Source: G958296245 sp965262055
GTDB taxonomy: Bacteria > Chloroflexota > Dehalococcoidia > Lucifugimonadales > G958296245
Length of the DNA: 64,000 nt
Assembly: GCA_965262055.1 (NCBI GenBank)
Contig: CBDHEI010000002.1
Coordinates: 744,001 to 808,000, forward strand
Reading direction: 5' to 3'
In this document: positions 44,799 to 51,448 of the stretch, piece by piece
Layout of the letters: each line of letters begins with the position of its first letter
Position numbering within the stretch: position 1 is the stretch's first letter
Made by a program: the position numbers and the translations under genes
Notes under the pieces: model-generated
Database searches by the model: none
The model's input: only the letters and a program-made list of their open reading frames with translations
Told to the model about the DNA's origin: nothing

Positions 44799-45607
44799 GC
44801 GGCCTTGCAACACTGCTCCTGCGGCGTCCGCCGTCGCTGCGGGAGCTGGTCACGCTTGTCGGCTACGCCGACGACTACGCCTGGTTCGCGGGGCTGGTGC
44901 GCCGCCTCTTCCCCAACGAGGCGGAGGTGGCGCTCTCAGCCCCCGACCTGCGCACGAGGGTGGAGCGGTTCGCCAATCTCTTCGGAGAGCGGCACTTCCC
45001 CCTCTACGCGCCAATGATCGAATTCTGGACGGACTCCGATGACGAACCGCCTTGGTCCTGGCTGCGGAGGGGCATCCCCTTCGAGCTGATGGGCTTCGGC
45101 TACGACGGCCTCCACGAGATGTGGAACGGCTACCGCGAGGGGCTCTCGGCCATGGCCCTCCTGGTCAGGCCCCCCGACGTCTACTACGACGGCCCCGACG
45201 GGCTGCGGGTGGCATGGCTGGAGTCCGCCGCCGAACGCATCCCGCAAGAGACGCTGCTGAGAGTCCCTGAGGGCGGCATACCTCTGGAGGACCTCACAGA
45301 GGCGCTGAAGGAGACCCAGTTCGAGGGGGCGGCGCAAGCCTGCACCTGGGTCATGGCCGAGACTGGCAACTTCTTCCTCGACCACACCTACGAAGACGGC
45401 AGTTACGACGGCTTCTGCGACCCCTGGGAGGACGACATCATCGCCGAGGGCACGGAGGAGTGGCGCAAGGCCAATGCCCTCATGGACTCGGTATGCAAGC
45501 TGGGCGACTGGCTGGAGGAGGACCTTCCGGTCCGCTTCGCCGAGATGCTGGACTTCGTGATGGAGAGACTCCCCCAACAAGGAAAGGAGGACAACGACGA
45601 TGAGTGA
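44774..45607 (+). CDS. Conserved PRTRC-cluster protein, possible protein F
   Basis: 277 residues, mostly alpha-helical and acidic; contains LRELVTLVGYADDYAWFAGLVRRLFPNEAE (N-terminal) and PWSWLRRGIPFELMGFGYDGLHEMWNGY. I could not match it firmly to PRTRC protein F, which is the member of similar size; position between C and B supports that reading. Translation overlaps both neighbours (25 and 8 bases). Confidence 0.5.
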   Translation: MQAAPPALSGLATLLLRRPPSLRELVTLVGYADDYAWFAGLVRRLFPNEAEVALSAPDLRTRVERFANLFGERHFPLYAPMIEFWTDSDDEPPWSWLRRGIPFELMGFGYDGLHEMWNGYREGLSAMALLVRPPDVYYDGPDGLRVAWLESAAERIPQETLLRVPEGGIPLEDLTEALKETQFEGAAQACTWVMAETGNFFLDHTYEDGSYDGFCDPWEDDIIAEGTEEWRKANALMDSVCKLGDWLEEDLPVRFAEMLDFVMERLPQQGKEDNDDE

Positions 45608-46310
45608 CGACACCGACACGACCCAATGGTCCCTGCCGGGGCCGGCGGATGCGCCCAGGGACGACCTGAAGCTCCAGCTTGAGGTCTACGGCGAGACCAT
45701 CCTGCTGCGGGGCTTCGACGCCGACTCCGCCTGGGTCAGGACCGTCTCGGCGGACGAGATCGCCAACGTGTTCACCCAGCATCTGGGGTTCTCCTCGGGG
45801 CTGCTGCCGGAGGAAACCCTCTGGTGGAACCAGGGCGAGACGGGGCAGGTGGTGGCCCTCTGGCGGCCCCCGCAGGTCTGGTCGGTGGCCCTGCAACGGG
45901 AGGCGTTCAAGCCTCCCGCACGGCTCCGGCTTCCCATGCCGGGGCTGGTCTTTGTCTGCTCGCCGGGGCGCGCCCCCTGGGTCTACGCCGCTACGGAGCG
46001 GCCCACCGACTCCGAGCAGCAGCTCTTCCGGGCCCCGGCCTTCAACGTCTTCAGCGACGGGCGGGTCTGCCCCGGAAGCCACCGGTTCCCGGAGGAGGTG
46101 GGGCTGATACCGGAGTCCTTCTTCCAGTCCTTCTTCTCCCTTACCGGAGACACGCACAACCGCTCGAAGAGGCACCCCGAAAACCTGGTCGCTCTATGGG
46201 AGGAAATAGATGGAAAGACTGAGTACCCGATGGAGGACCTTGTTCCCCAGTGTTCGGTGGCCCACGCCATGGCGGTCTCCGAGGGAAGACGCGGCTACCG
46301 CTACGGCTAG
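45600..46310 (+). CDS. PRTRC system protein B (E2-like)
   Basis: 236 residues. The block around residues 146-160, PAFNVFSDGRVCPGS, has the form of the E2 active-site flank (P-x-N-V...G-x-V-C), with Cys-157 in the catalytic position, and is preceded by beta-rich sequence as in the E2 fold (LPMPGLVFVCSPGRAPWVYA). PRTRC-B has been grouped with bacterial E2-like families, by my recollection of Pfam. It would carry the ubiquitin-like protein C after activation by the ThiF protein. Start overlaps the previous stop by 8 bases. Confidence 0.8.
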   Translation: MSDDTDTTQWSLPGPADAPRDDLKLQLEVYGETILLRGFDADSAWVRTVSADEIANVFTQHLGFSSGLLPEETLWWNQGETGQVVALWRPPQVWSVALQREAFKPPARLRLPMPGLVFVCSPGRAPWVYAATERPTDSEQQLFRAPAFNVFSDGRVCPGSHRFPEEVGLIPESFFQSFFSLTGDTHNRSKRHPENLVALWEEIDGKTEYPMEDLVPQCSVAHAMAVSEGRRGYRYG

Positions 46311-46938
46311 CGCCGCGCCTGGGCCGGTGGGCTACCTGGTGAACCACCCCGCCGGGCTCTCCGGAGCCCACGGCATCGGCTACGACTACGTTCTCGGATC
46401 GGGCGGTCTCTACGTCCAGTCCGAGAGCGCCCACCTGACGGCGCGGGCCATTGTCGCATCCTGCGAGGTGCGCGGGCTCGCTCCCGTGACCGAGAAGGTG
46501 CAGCTAACCCACGGCCCCATCCCGGCGGCCCTGTTCGAGGTGGGGCTGCGCTGGTTCCAGGACACCCCTGACACCGAGCGGTTCTTCGCCGTGCGCTGGG
46601 ACGGGGACCGCTACCGGCTGGTGGTGCCCCCGCAGGCCGGGACTGCGACAAGGCTCGCCTACGTGCCACCTTCCGGGGTGGTCGCCGAGTTTCACTCCCA
46701 CGGAGGCTCCCGCGCCTTCTTCTCGGCCACCGACGACCGGGACGAGCAGGGCTTCCGAATATACGGGGTGGTGGGAAGGCTCGACGCCCTTCAACCGGAG
46801 CTGAGCCTCCGGGTCGGGGTCTACGGCCACTTCGCCCCGCTGGACTGGTCCCAGGTGTTCGACGGCCCAAACCCAGGCCTCCGGCTCATGGGGCAGGAGG
46901 CGGAAACGGCAGACATCAACTGTAAAGGAGGTGAATGA
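46210..46938 (+). CDS. PRTRC system protein A (JAMM metalloprotease)
   Basis: 242 residues with a perfect JAMM zinc motif: H162-S-H164, seven residues, S172-x2-D175 (VAEFHSHGGSRAFFSATDDRD). Such enzymes cut after ubiquitin-like C-terminal glycines. The ATG at 46210 follows GGGAGGAAATAG but lies inside the B gene and overlaps it by 101 bases; the first 39 residues look like a shadow of B, so a GTG at 46327 (203 residues) is an alternative. The stop is 3 bases before the ThiF start. Confidence 0.82.
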   Translation: MERLSTRWRTLFPSVRWPTPWRSPREDAATATASAAPGPVGYLVNHPAGLSGAHGIGYDYVLGSGGLYVQSESAHLTARAIVASCEVRGLAPVTEKVQLTHGPIPAALFEVGLRWFQDTPDTERFFAVRWDGDRYRLVVPPQAGTATRLAYVPPSGVVAEFHSHGGSRAFFSATDDRDEQGFRIYGVVGRLDALQPELSLRVGVYGHFAPLDWSQVFDGPNPGLRLMGQEAETADINCKGGE

Positions 46939-46941
46939 AAG

Positions 46942-47760
46942 ATGCCCTACTACCTGGACAACGCGTTCCTGCTGGACGACCCCTGGATCACCGTGGTCGG
47001 CTGCGGCGGGACCGGGGGCTTCGTGGCCGAGGGCCTCTGCCGCCTCTTCCAGGGGCGCAAGGCCACCATCGTCCTGGTCGACCACGACCGGGTGGAGCCC
47101 CACAACCTGCTGCGCCAGAACTTCTACGCAGAGGACGTGGGCAAGTTCAAGAGCCAGGCGTTGGCCGACCGGCTGGCGCGGGCCTACCGAAGGCCGGTCG
47201 GCTACTCCGTCTACCCCTTCCGGGAGTGCGACACACGCCCCCGCGGAAACTGCTACCCCGGCCTTCCCAACTACGGCGACAGTCTCATCATCGGCTGCGC
47301 CGACAACGCCGCAGCACGGCGGGCGATGGCGGAGTGCCTGCCGGGAGACCCGCGCCGCTGGCTCATCGACGCGGGCAACGACACCAACTGGGGGCAGGTC
47401 CTGGTCGGCAATGTGGCCGGCGAAGTTACCTGGGACGAACCCGCCTTCGTCGACCAGACCTGCCACCTGCTGCCCGCGCCCACGGTGCAGCGTCCCGACC
47501 TGCTGACCGCCGCGTCGAGCACCCCGCCCGACGTGGACTGCGCGGCGGCCCTCGACCTCACCGACCAGGACCCTACCATCAACCAGATGATGGCGTCGCT
47601 GGCGCTACAGGTGGTCCGCCGCATGGTGGCGGGCGCCTGCCCCTTCATGGGCCTCTACCTGGACATGGAGCAGGGAACGGTCACCCCGACCTACGCCACC
47701 CCCAAGGCGGTGGAGCGGGTGGTCGGTTCTATCTCCGAGCCGGGGATAGCGTCCCAGTGA
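46942..47760 (+). CDS. PRTRC system ThiF-family E1-like protein
   Basis: 272 residues. ATP-binding VVGCGGTGGFVAEGL at 18-32, then VLVDHDRVEPHNLLRQNF (Asp-47, Asp-49, Asn-55, Arg-58, Gln-59) and KFKSQALADRL (Lys-70) match the E1/ThiF adenylation site. Candidate cysteines for thioester formation are in DQTCHLLPAP and DVDCAAALDL. It would adenylate the C terminus of protein C and pass it to protein B. Ribosome site AAAGGAGGTGAATGAAAG. Confidence 0.9.
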   Translation: MPYYLDNAFLLDDPWITVVGCGGTGGFVAEGLCRLFQGRKATIVLVDHDRVEPHNLLRQNFYAEDVGKFKSQALADRLARAYRRPVGYSVYPFRECDTRPRGNCYPGLPNYGDSLIIGCADNAAARRAMAECLPGDPRRWLIDAGNDTNWGQVLVGNVAGEVTWDEPAFVDQTCHLLPAPTVQRPDLLTAASSTPPDVDCAAALDLTDQDPTINQMMASLALQVVRRMVAGACPFMGLYLDMEQGTVTPTYATPKAVERVVGSISEPGIASQ

Positions 47761-47811
47761 CCAACGCTCAACTACCGCATTCAGAGAAGGAAACAAGGAG
47801 AGGAGAAACCA

Positions 47812-48204
47812 ATGCTTGACCAAGAAACAACCGCCACGACCGCCACCATCTGGCAAGACAACCACAGCGGGCGCCGCAGGCACAAGCTCATGACCAAGGA
47901 GCACGCCGACACGATCCCGCCCCTGTACGCCAACGACGGCGCGGACGACCCCGACGCCGTCGTCGCCAGGGTGAAGCTGTTCAGCCCCCACAACGGCTGG
48001 CGCTGGTACATCACCGAGTGGGAAGCCGAGACCGGGCTTTGCTTCGGCCTCGTCGAGGGGTTCGAGACCGAGCTGGGCTACTTCGACCTCACCGAGCTGG
48101 CGGAGGTAACCGTGTTCGGCAGTGTCCCCGCCGTGGAGCGCGACCTGTACTGGAAGCCTCAGACCCTCGGCGAGATCAGGAGACAGTCGAGACTCGCAGC
48201 CTGA
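47812..48204 (+). CDS. DUF2958 protein
   Basis: 130 residues. IPPLYANDGADDPDAVVARVKLFSP, WRWYITEWEAETGLCFGLVEG, TELGYFDLTELAEV and VERDLYWKPQTLGEI follow the DUF2958 pattern closely. This family is common on plasmids and integrative elements, often beside antirestriction-type and PRTRC genes; its function is unknown. ATG after AAGGAGAGGAGAAACC. Confidence 0.8.
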   Translation: MLDQETTATTATIWQDNHSGRRRHKLMTKEHADTIPPLYANDGADDPDAVVARVKLFSPHNGWRWYITEWEAETGLCFGLVEGFETELGYFDLTELAEVTVFGSVPAVERDLYWKPQTLGEIRRQSRLAA

Positions 48205-48240
48205 GCAAGGGCCAGAGAAGCATCAAGGAAAGGAGCAACC

Positions 48241-48738
48241 ATGCCTGACGAAACCGGAACGGAAGCAACCCGCTCGGATGCCCCGAGCGCCGACGAAAGT
48301 CTCTTCGGCGATGCGGCGGACGACACGGCTGCCGCGGTTGCAGATGAGCAGGACGCCAACGAGAAGTCCGCACAGGACCCGCAGGGTTCCGATGACGCCG
48401 AGGAGCAGGCCGCTGGGGACGAGACCGGCTCGTCGGAGGACCTGAAGGTCGTCGTGTCCATCAAGGGACGCAGGGCCACCATCGGCGTGCAACGGCCCTC
48501 GTCTGACCCGCACATCGAGTCGTTCGACGACCCTGACCTGGCCGGGCTGACGCAGGAGGTCCCGGCGGTGATCGAACGGGCGAGAGCCAAGTGGGAGGGC
48601 GAACCCAAGTATCCGGCGCACGAGAGACCCGCTCCCCCGGCCAGGCGCCAGACCCGGCGTGGGCAGGGGGCGGCACAGGCCGGGGCCGCCGAGGGAGGGG
48701 CAGACCAGCAGCAACCCGAGACGCTGAGGCTGTTCTAG
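48241..48738 (+). CDS. PRTRC system protein E-like
   Basis: 165 residues, ATG after AAGGAAAGGAGCAACC. The first 70 residues are acidic and disordered-looking; then LKVVVSIKGRRATIGVQRPSSDPHIESF, a helix (GLTQEVPAVIERARAKW) and a Pro/Arg/Ala-rich tail ending in PETLRLF. The layout of one short beta domain plus a tail ending in a hydrophobic LxLF fits PRTRC protein E as I remember it, and so does its position, but the identity is moderate. Confidence 0.6.
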   Translation: MPDETGTEATRSDAPSADESLFGDAADDTAAAVADEQDANEKSAQDPQGSDDAEEQAAGDETGSSEDLKVVVSIKGRRATIGVQRPSSDPHIESFDDPDLAGLTQEVPAVIERARAKWEGEPKYPAHERPAPPARRQTRRGQGAAQAGAAEGGADQQQPETLRLF

Positions 48739-48840
48739 GGGCCGAGTTCAAGGCCGAGGAGCCGGTCGGCGCCGGACGCTAGAGCGCAGAAATACAGGGG
48801 AGGTCGTCGCCTTAGTTGCGACGGCTTCCCCCGCACAGCT
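48739..48840 (+). repeat. Duplicated remnant of the helicase gene's 3' end
   Basis: ccgagttcaaggccgaggagccggt matches 44118-44142 of the helicase gene in shortened form, then gagccggtcggcgc(c/a)ggacgctag and the following ~45 bases match 44234-44290. The reading AEFKAEEPVGAGR-stop equals the helicase tail with its middle deleted. It follows directly after the protein E-like stop. Confidence 0.7.
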
Positions 48841-48843
48841 CTG

Positions 48844-48909
48844 TATGTGGCCCTTTTCGCGTTTCAGGTGATCAGCCTCTCCATATGTGCTGCCCTTTTT
48901 GCGTTTCAG
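48844..48909. repeat. Direct repeat pair downstream of the PRTRC cluster
   Basis: tatgtggcccttttcgcg-tttcag (48844-48867) and tatgtgctgccctttttgcg-tttcag (48884-48909) share nearly all bases and are 40 bases apart. No gene in 48910-49193. Could be iterons or protein-binding sites. Confidence 0.5.
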
Positions 48910-49193
48910 CAGGTCAAGCCCGTATCCGGGCAGTGCACATGGGACTAACTGAGAGCGCGTACCAGAGGCAGCGGTTGTAGTTGACCAGCAGCCTAGGCAT
49001 CGGGAGCCACCGAGTCGAGCGCTGACATGGTCGGCCATCTTGACCGGGATGTCCCGGCGGTGCCGACCAGAGACTCTGATGACCCCTCGGTGCCGATGGG
49101 TTCCGGCAGCGGCAGGACGTTAGGCAAGTGTCGGGCGTACCCGTCCGGGACTCCGGTCACCCGGAGCGAACAACCCGGTGATGCCTGCGGCCA

Positions 49194-49427
49194 TCAGGCC
49201 GTGCGTCGAGATGCAGTGCTGTCTACCGGCTGGACCGGGACCACTGGTCCGTCCAGGGCCTGAACACACTGGAGGTCGAACTGACGGAATACGATGATGA
49301 GGTCGCGGTGGAGCCCTACCTGCGCGACGTCGAACTGGAGACACGCTACCTGCTGGGCAAGAGCTTCCACCGCGGCAACGACCCCGACCTCGGCCCCATC
49401 GAGTACGCCTCCGACCGCCAAGGCTGA
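49194..49427 (+). pseudogene. Possible gene remnant
   Basis: A plus-strand frame without clear start reads VYRLDRDHWSVQGLNTLEVE, then LTEYDDEVAVEPYLRDVELE and ends DPDLGPIEYASDRQG-stop at 49427. Codon usage is protein-like, but the upstream part is lost, so I take it for the 3' end of a decayed gene. No family recognised. Confidence 0.3.
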
Positions 49428-49584
49428 TGACCTTGATTACGCATTCCAACCCCCAAGTTTAGCTGAGACAGTACAAGGAACATCGCCAGAGCGGCGACTT
49501 CTTTCGCCCCTAGCGGACGGCTCCAACCCCTAGGCCTTGCGGTCTTCGTCCCCTCCCGCCAGCCGCGACCTCACGCCACTCATG

Positions 49585-49824
49585 TCACACCTCCTCCATC
49601 TCCGCCAACACCCTCGCCCGCGCCTCCGCAGCCGCCCGCTCCGCCGCCTCCAGCCGGTCCAGCGCCGAGTGCGCCCGCTCCTCGAACCCATCCGGCATCG
49701 GCTGCCGTCCGTTCAGAATCCTGCTCAGCTGCGTATAGTGCATGCCCACCTCATCCGCCACCACGTGATGCTTCACACCCATCTCGGCTATACGGCCCCG
49801 GAGATGCGCTACGCCTTCTGCCAT
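49585..49824 (-). CDS. Small HTH protein
   Basis: 79 residues; ATG at 49824 after GGAGGGAGTCT. HTH in VAHLRGRIAEMGVKHHVVADEVGMHYTQLSRILNGRQPMP (spread over residues 5-44) and an Ala/Glu-rich C-terminal helix. It faces the S24 repressor across a 118-base AT-rich gap, so the pair resembles a cI/cro switch. Confidence 0.7.
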   Translation of the reverse strand: MAEGVAHLRGRIAEMGVKHHVVADEVGMHYTQLSRILNGRQPMPDGFEERAHSALDRLEAAERAAAEARARVLAEMEEV

Positions 49825-49942
49825 AGACTCCCTCCAAATGGAAATATTTTCATATCGAGAGTACATGAGAAATAATTCATTTGGCAACACCTTCTTTCTG
49901 CTAGTATTGTCTGCCGGAAGCAGATAAGGGGCGCAAAAGCAA
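49825..49942. promoter_or_regulatory. Divergent promoter region of the repressor pair
   Basis: AT-rich compared with everything around it; includes ggaaatattttcatat and the direct elements gagaaataattcat. It must hold promoters for both the minus-strand HTH gene and the S24 repressor. Individual boxes cannot be fixed with confidence. Confidence 0.45.
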
Positions 49943-50539
49943 TTGCTCGATAGTAGGCTTGCATCTGCCAGACGGCGTGCCATGCTCTCGCAGGTCGACC
50001 TCGCTGTCGGCATGGGCGACAGGTACGACCAGACCATGATCTCCCACGTCGAATCGGGACGCTCCGGCCTCGTAGCCGACGGCATCGCCCGCGCCGCACT
50101 CGTACTCAACACCTCCGCCGACTACCTCCTCGGACTCACCGACGACCCCACCCCGGCTAGGGACCAAGAGGACAAGTCCCCCACCGTCGACATCGTCGCC
50201 GTCAACAGGGAGGCCGTGCTCGCTGGCACTGGCGGCGAATCCACCGTCGTCGCCGACCAGGGCGGCTATAGCCTCAGCCGGTGCCGGCTGGAGGACGTGG
50301 GGATCGACCCAACCCACGCCAGCGTCTTCCGCGTCAGAGGCGAGTCGATGACGCCCACCCTCGCCAACGGGTCCCTCATCCTCGTCGACTACCTCCGCGA
50401 CGCCCCCAGGCAAAACTGCCTCTACGTCTTCCGGTCGGGCGACGCCCTGCTCGTCAAGCGGGCCCAGTGGCGCCGGGCCTGGTGGTGGTACAGCGACAAC
50501 CCGGAGTGGGAGCCCTTCCCTCTCGAGAGGAAGAACACC
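49943..50539 (+). CDS. S24-type (CI/LexA-like) repressor, 3' end lost
   Basis: About 199 residues from a TTG. N-terminal HTH (RRRAMLSQVDLAVGMGDRYD, MISHVESGR) and a C-terminal peptidase S24 domain with the nucleophile in RGESMTPTLANGSLILVDYLRD near 135 and the general-base Lys in DALLVKRAQ near 172, so autocleavage on DNA damage is possible. There is no stop codon: after PEWEPFPLERKNT the frame continues into the signal peptide of the adhesin. About 15-25 residues usually present at the end of S24 repressors are missing. Confidence 0.75.
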
Positions 50540-51448
50540 ATGAAGTCCATAGCAACGCGGCAGTATCACGTAAGCTTGTGGGGAGTGGTCGTCGGGCTCC
50601 TTGTCTTGACCCTGGCTTCCGCTTCACTGGTCCTGGGAGGACTGGTCCAAGCCCAGGACGCCATCGAGTACGCCGAGAACGGCATGGACGCGGTGGCGAC
50701 GTACAGTGCGACGGACCCGGATGGTTCTGAGATCGTGTCGTGGTCACTGACGGGCACCGACTCCGCGATCTTCAAGATCGAGGACGGCGTCCTCAGCTTC
50801 AAGAAGTCGCCCGACTACGAGGATTCTAAGGACGTAGTGGGCGTAGATCCATCCACAGCTGTGGCCGGTGACAACATCTACGAGGTCACGGTCGAGGCGA
50901 CCGACGCGACTAAGCGAATCGGCACGAAGGACGTGACCGTCGAGGTGACGAACGTGGAGGAGGGCGGCAGCATGCGCCTGTCGGCGGTGCAGCCCCAGGC
51001 CGGGACCAGCTTCTACGTCATCGACGAAGATGGTACTACGGCAACTGTCACTCAGATCAAGGACGAAGACGGGGTCACGAGCTCCATCAAGTGGCAGTGG
51101 TCCAAGTCCAGGTCCAAGACTACGGGATTCGCGGACATCGACAAGGCCACCAACGCGGCCTACACCCCGAAGGATACGGACAACCGCTACTATCTGCGCG
51201 TGACGGCGAGCTACACCGACAGGGAAGGCCCGGACAAGAGCGCGCAGGCCACCTCCAGCTACCCGGTGCAAGTGGTGCCGAGCAACAATGCCGCGCCCAA
51301 GTTCGCCGACGACCAGGACCCCGATGCGGAAGGCGCCCAAGAGGCCGCCGCCAGGACTATCGCCGAGAACACCCCGAAGGGCATGGACATCGGTTCCCCG
51401 ATTGAGGCCTCGGACCTGAACCCCGGCAAGCTCACCTACACGCTATGA
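50540..51448 (+). CDS. Cadherin/Ig-like surface adhesin, N-terminal part
   Basis: Start at ATG 50540 with GAGAGGAAG upstream, although the frame is open further back into the repressor. Signal peptide of about 40 residues (VSLWGVVVGLLVLTLASASLVLGGL then VQAQDA). Then a cadherin-type unit (DGSEIVSWSLTGTDSAIFKI, DYEDSK, IYEVTVEATDA) and an Ig-like unit (RYYLRVTASYTDREGPDKSA). The frame ends at a TGA after GKLTYTL where the second copy of the module continues; one extra base at about 51442-51446 is the cause. Confidence 0.8.
   Translation: MKSIATRQYHVSLWGVVVGLLVLTLASASLVLGGLVQAQDAIEYAENGMDAVATYSATDPDGSEIVSWSLTGTDSAIFKIEDGVLSFKKSPDYEDSKDVVGVDPSTAVAGDNIYEVTVEATDATKRIGTKDVTVEVTNVEEGGSMRLSAVQPQAGTSFYVIDEDGTTATVTQIKDEDGVTSSIKWQWSKSRSKTTGFADIDKATNAAYTPKDTDNRYYLRVTASYTDREGPDKSAQATSSYPVQVVPSNNAAPKFADDQDPDAEGAQEAAARTIAENTPKGMDIGSPIEASDLNPGKLTYTL

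Larger units (their letters stand above)
11098..50539. mobile_element. Putative tRNA-Ala-integrated conjugative/mobilizable element carrying PRTRC genes
   Basis: The left limit is the tRNA-Ala 3' end, where 23S rRNA would be expected but a serine integrase begins. The content is element-like throughout: integrase, repressors, coupling ATPase, VirB2/VirB6/PrgI proteins, primase, Rad52, SSB, RadC, and a PRTRC cassette. The right limit is not proven; I placed it at the point where an S24 repressor frame runs into an unrelated adhesin. I did not find a second copy of the tRNA end inside the window, so the true right end may lie elsewhere, including past 64000. Confidence 0.45.

Noticed and set aside
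44351..48738. Type II CBASS or Bil anti-phage operon
   Set aside because: No cyclic-nucleotide synthase or effector gene is present, and the proteins fit the PRTRC set (C, B, A, ThiF, E) better; a shared origin with Bil-like systems is possible.
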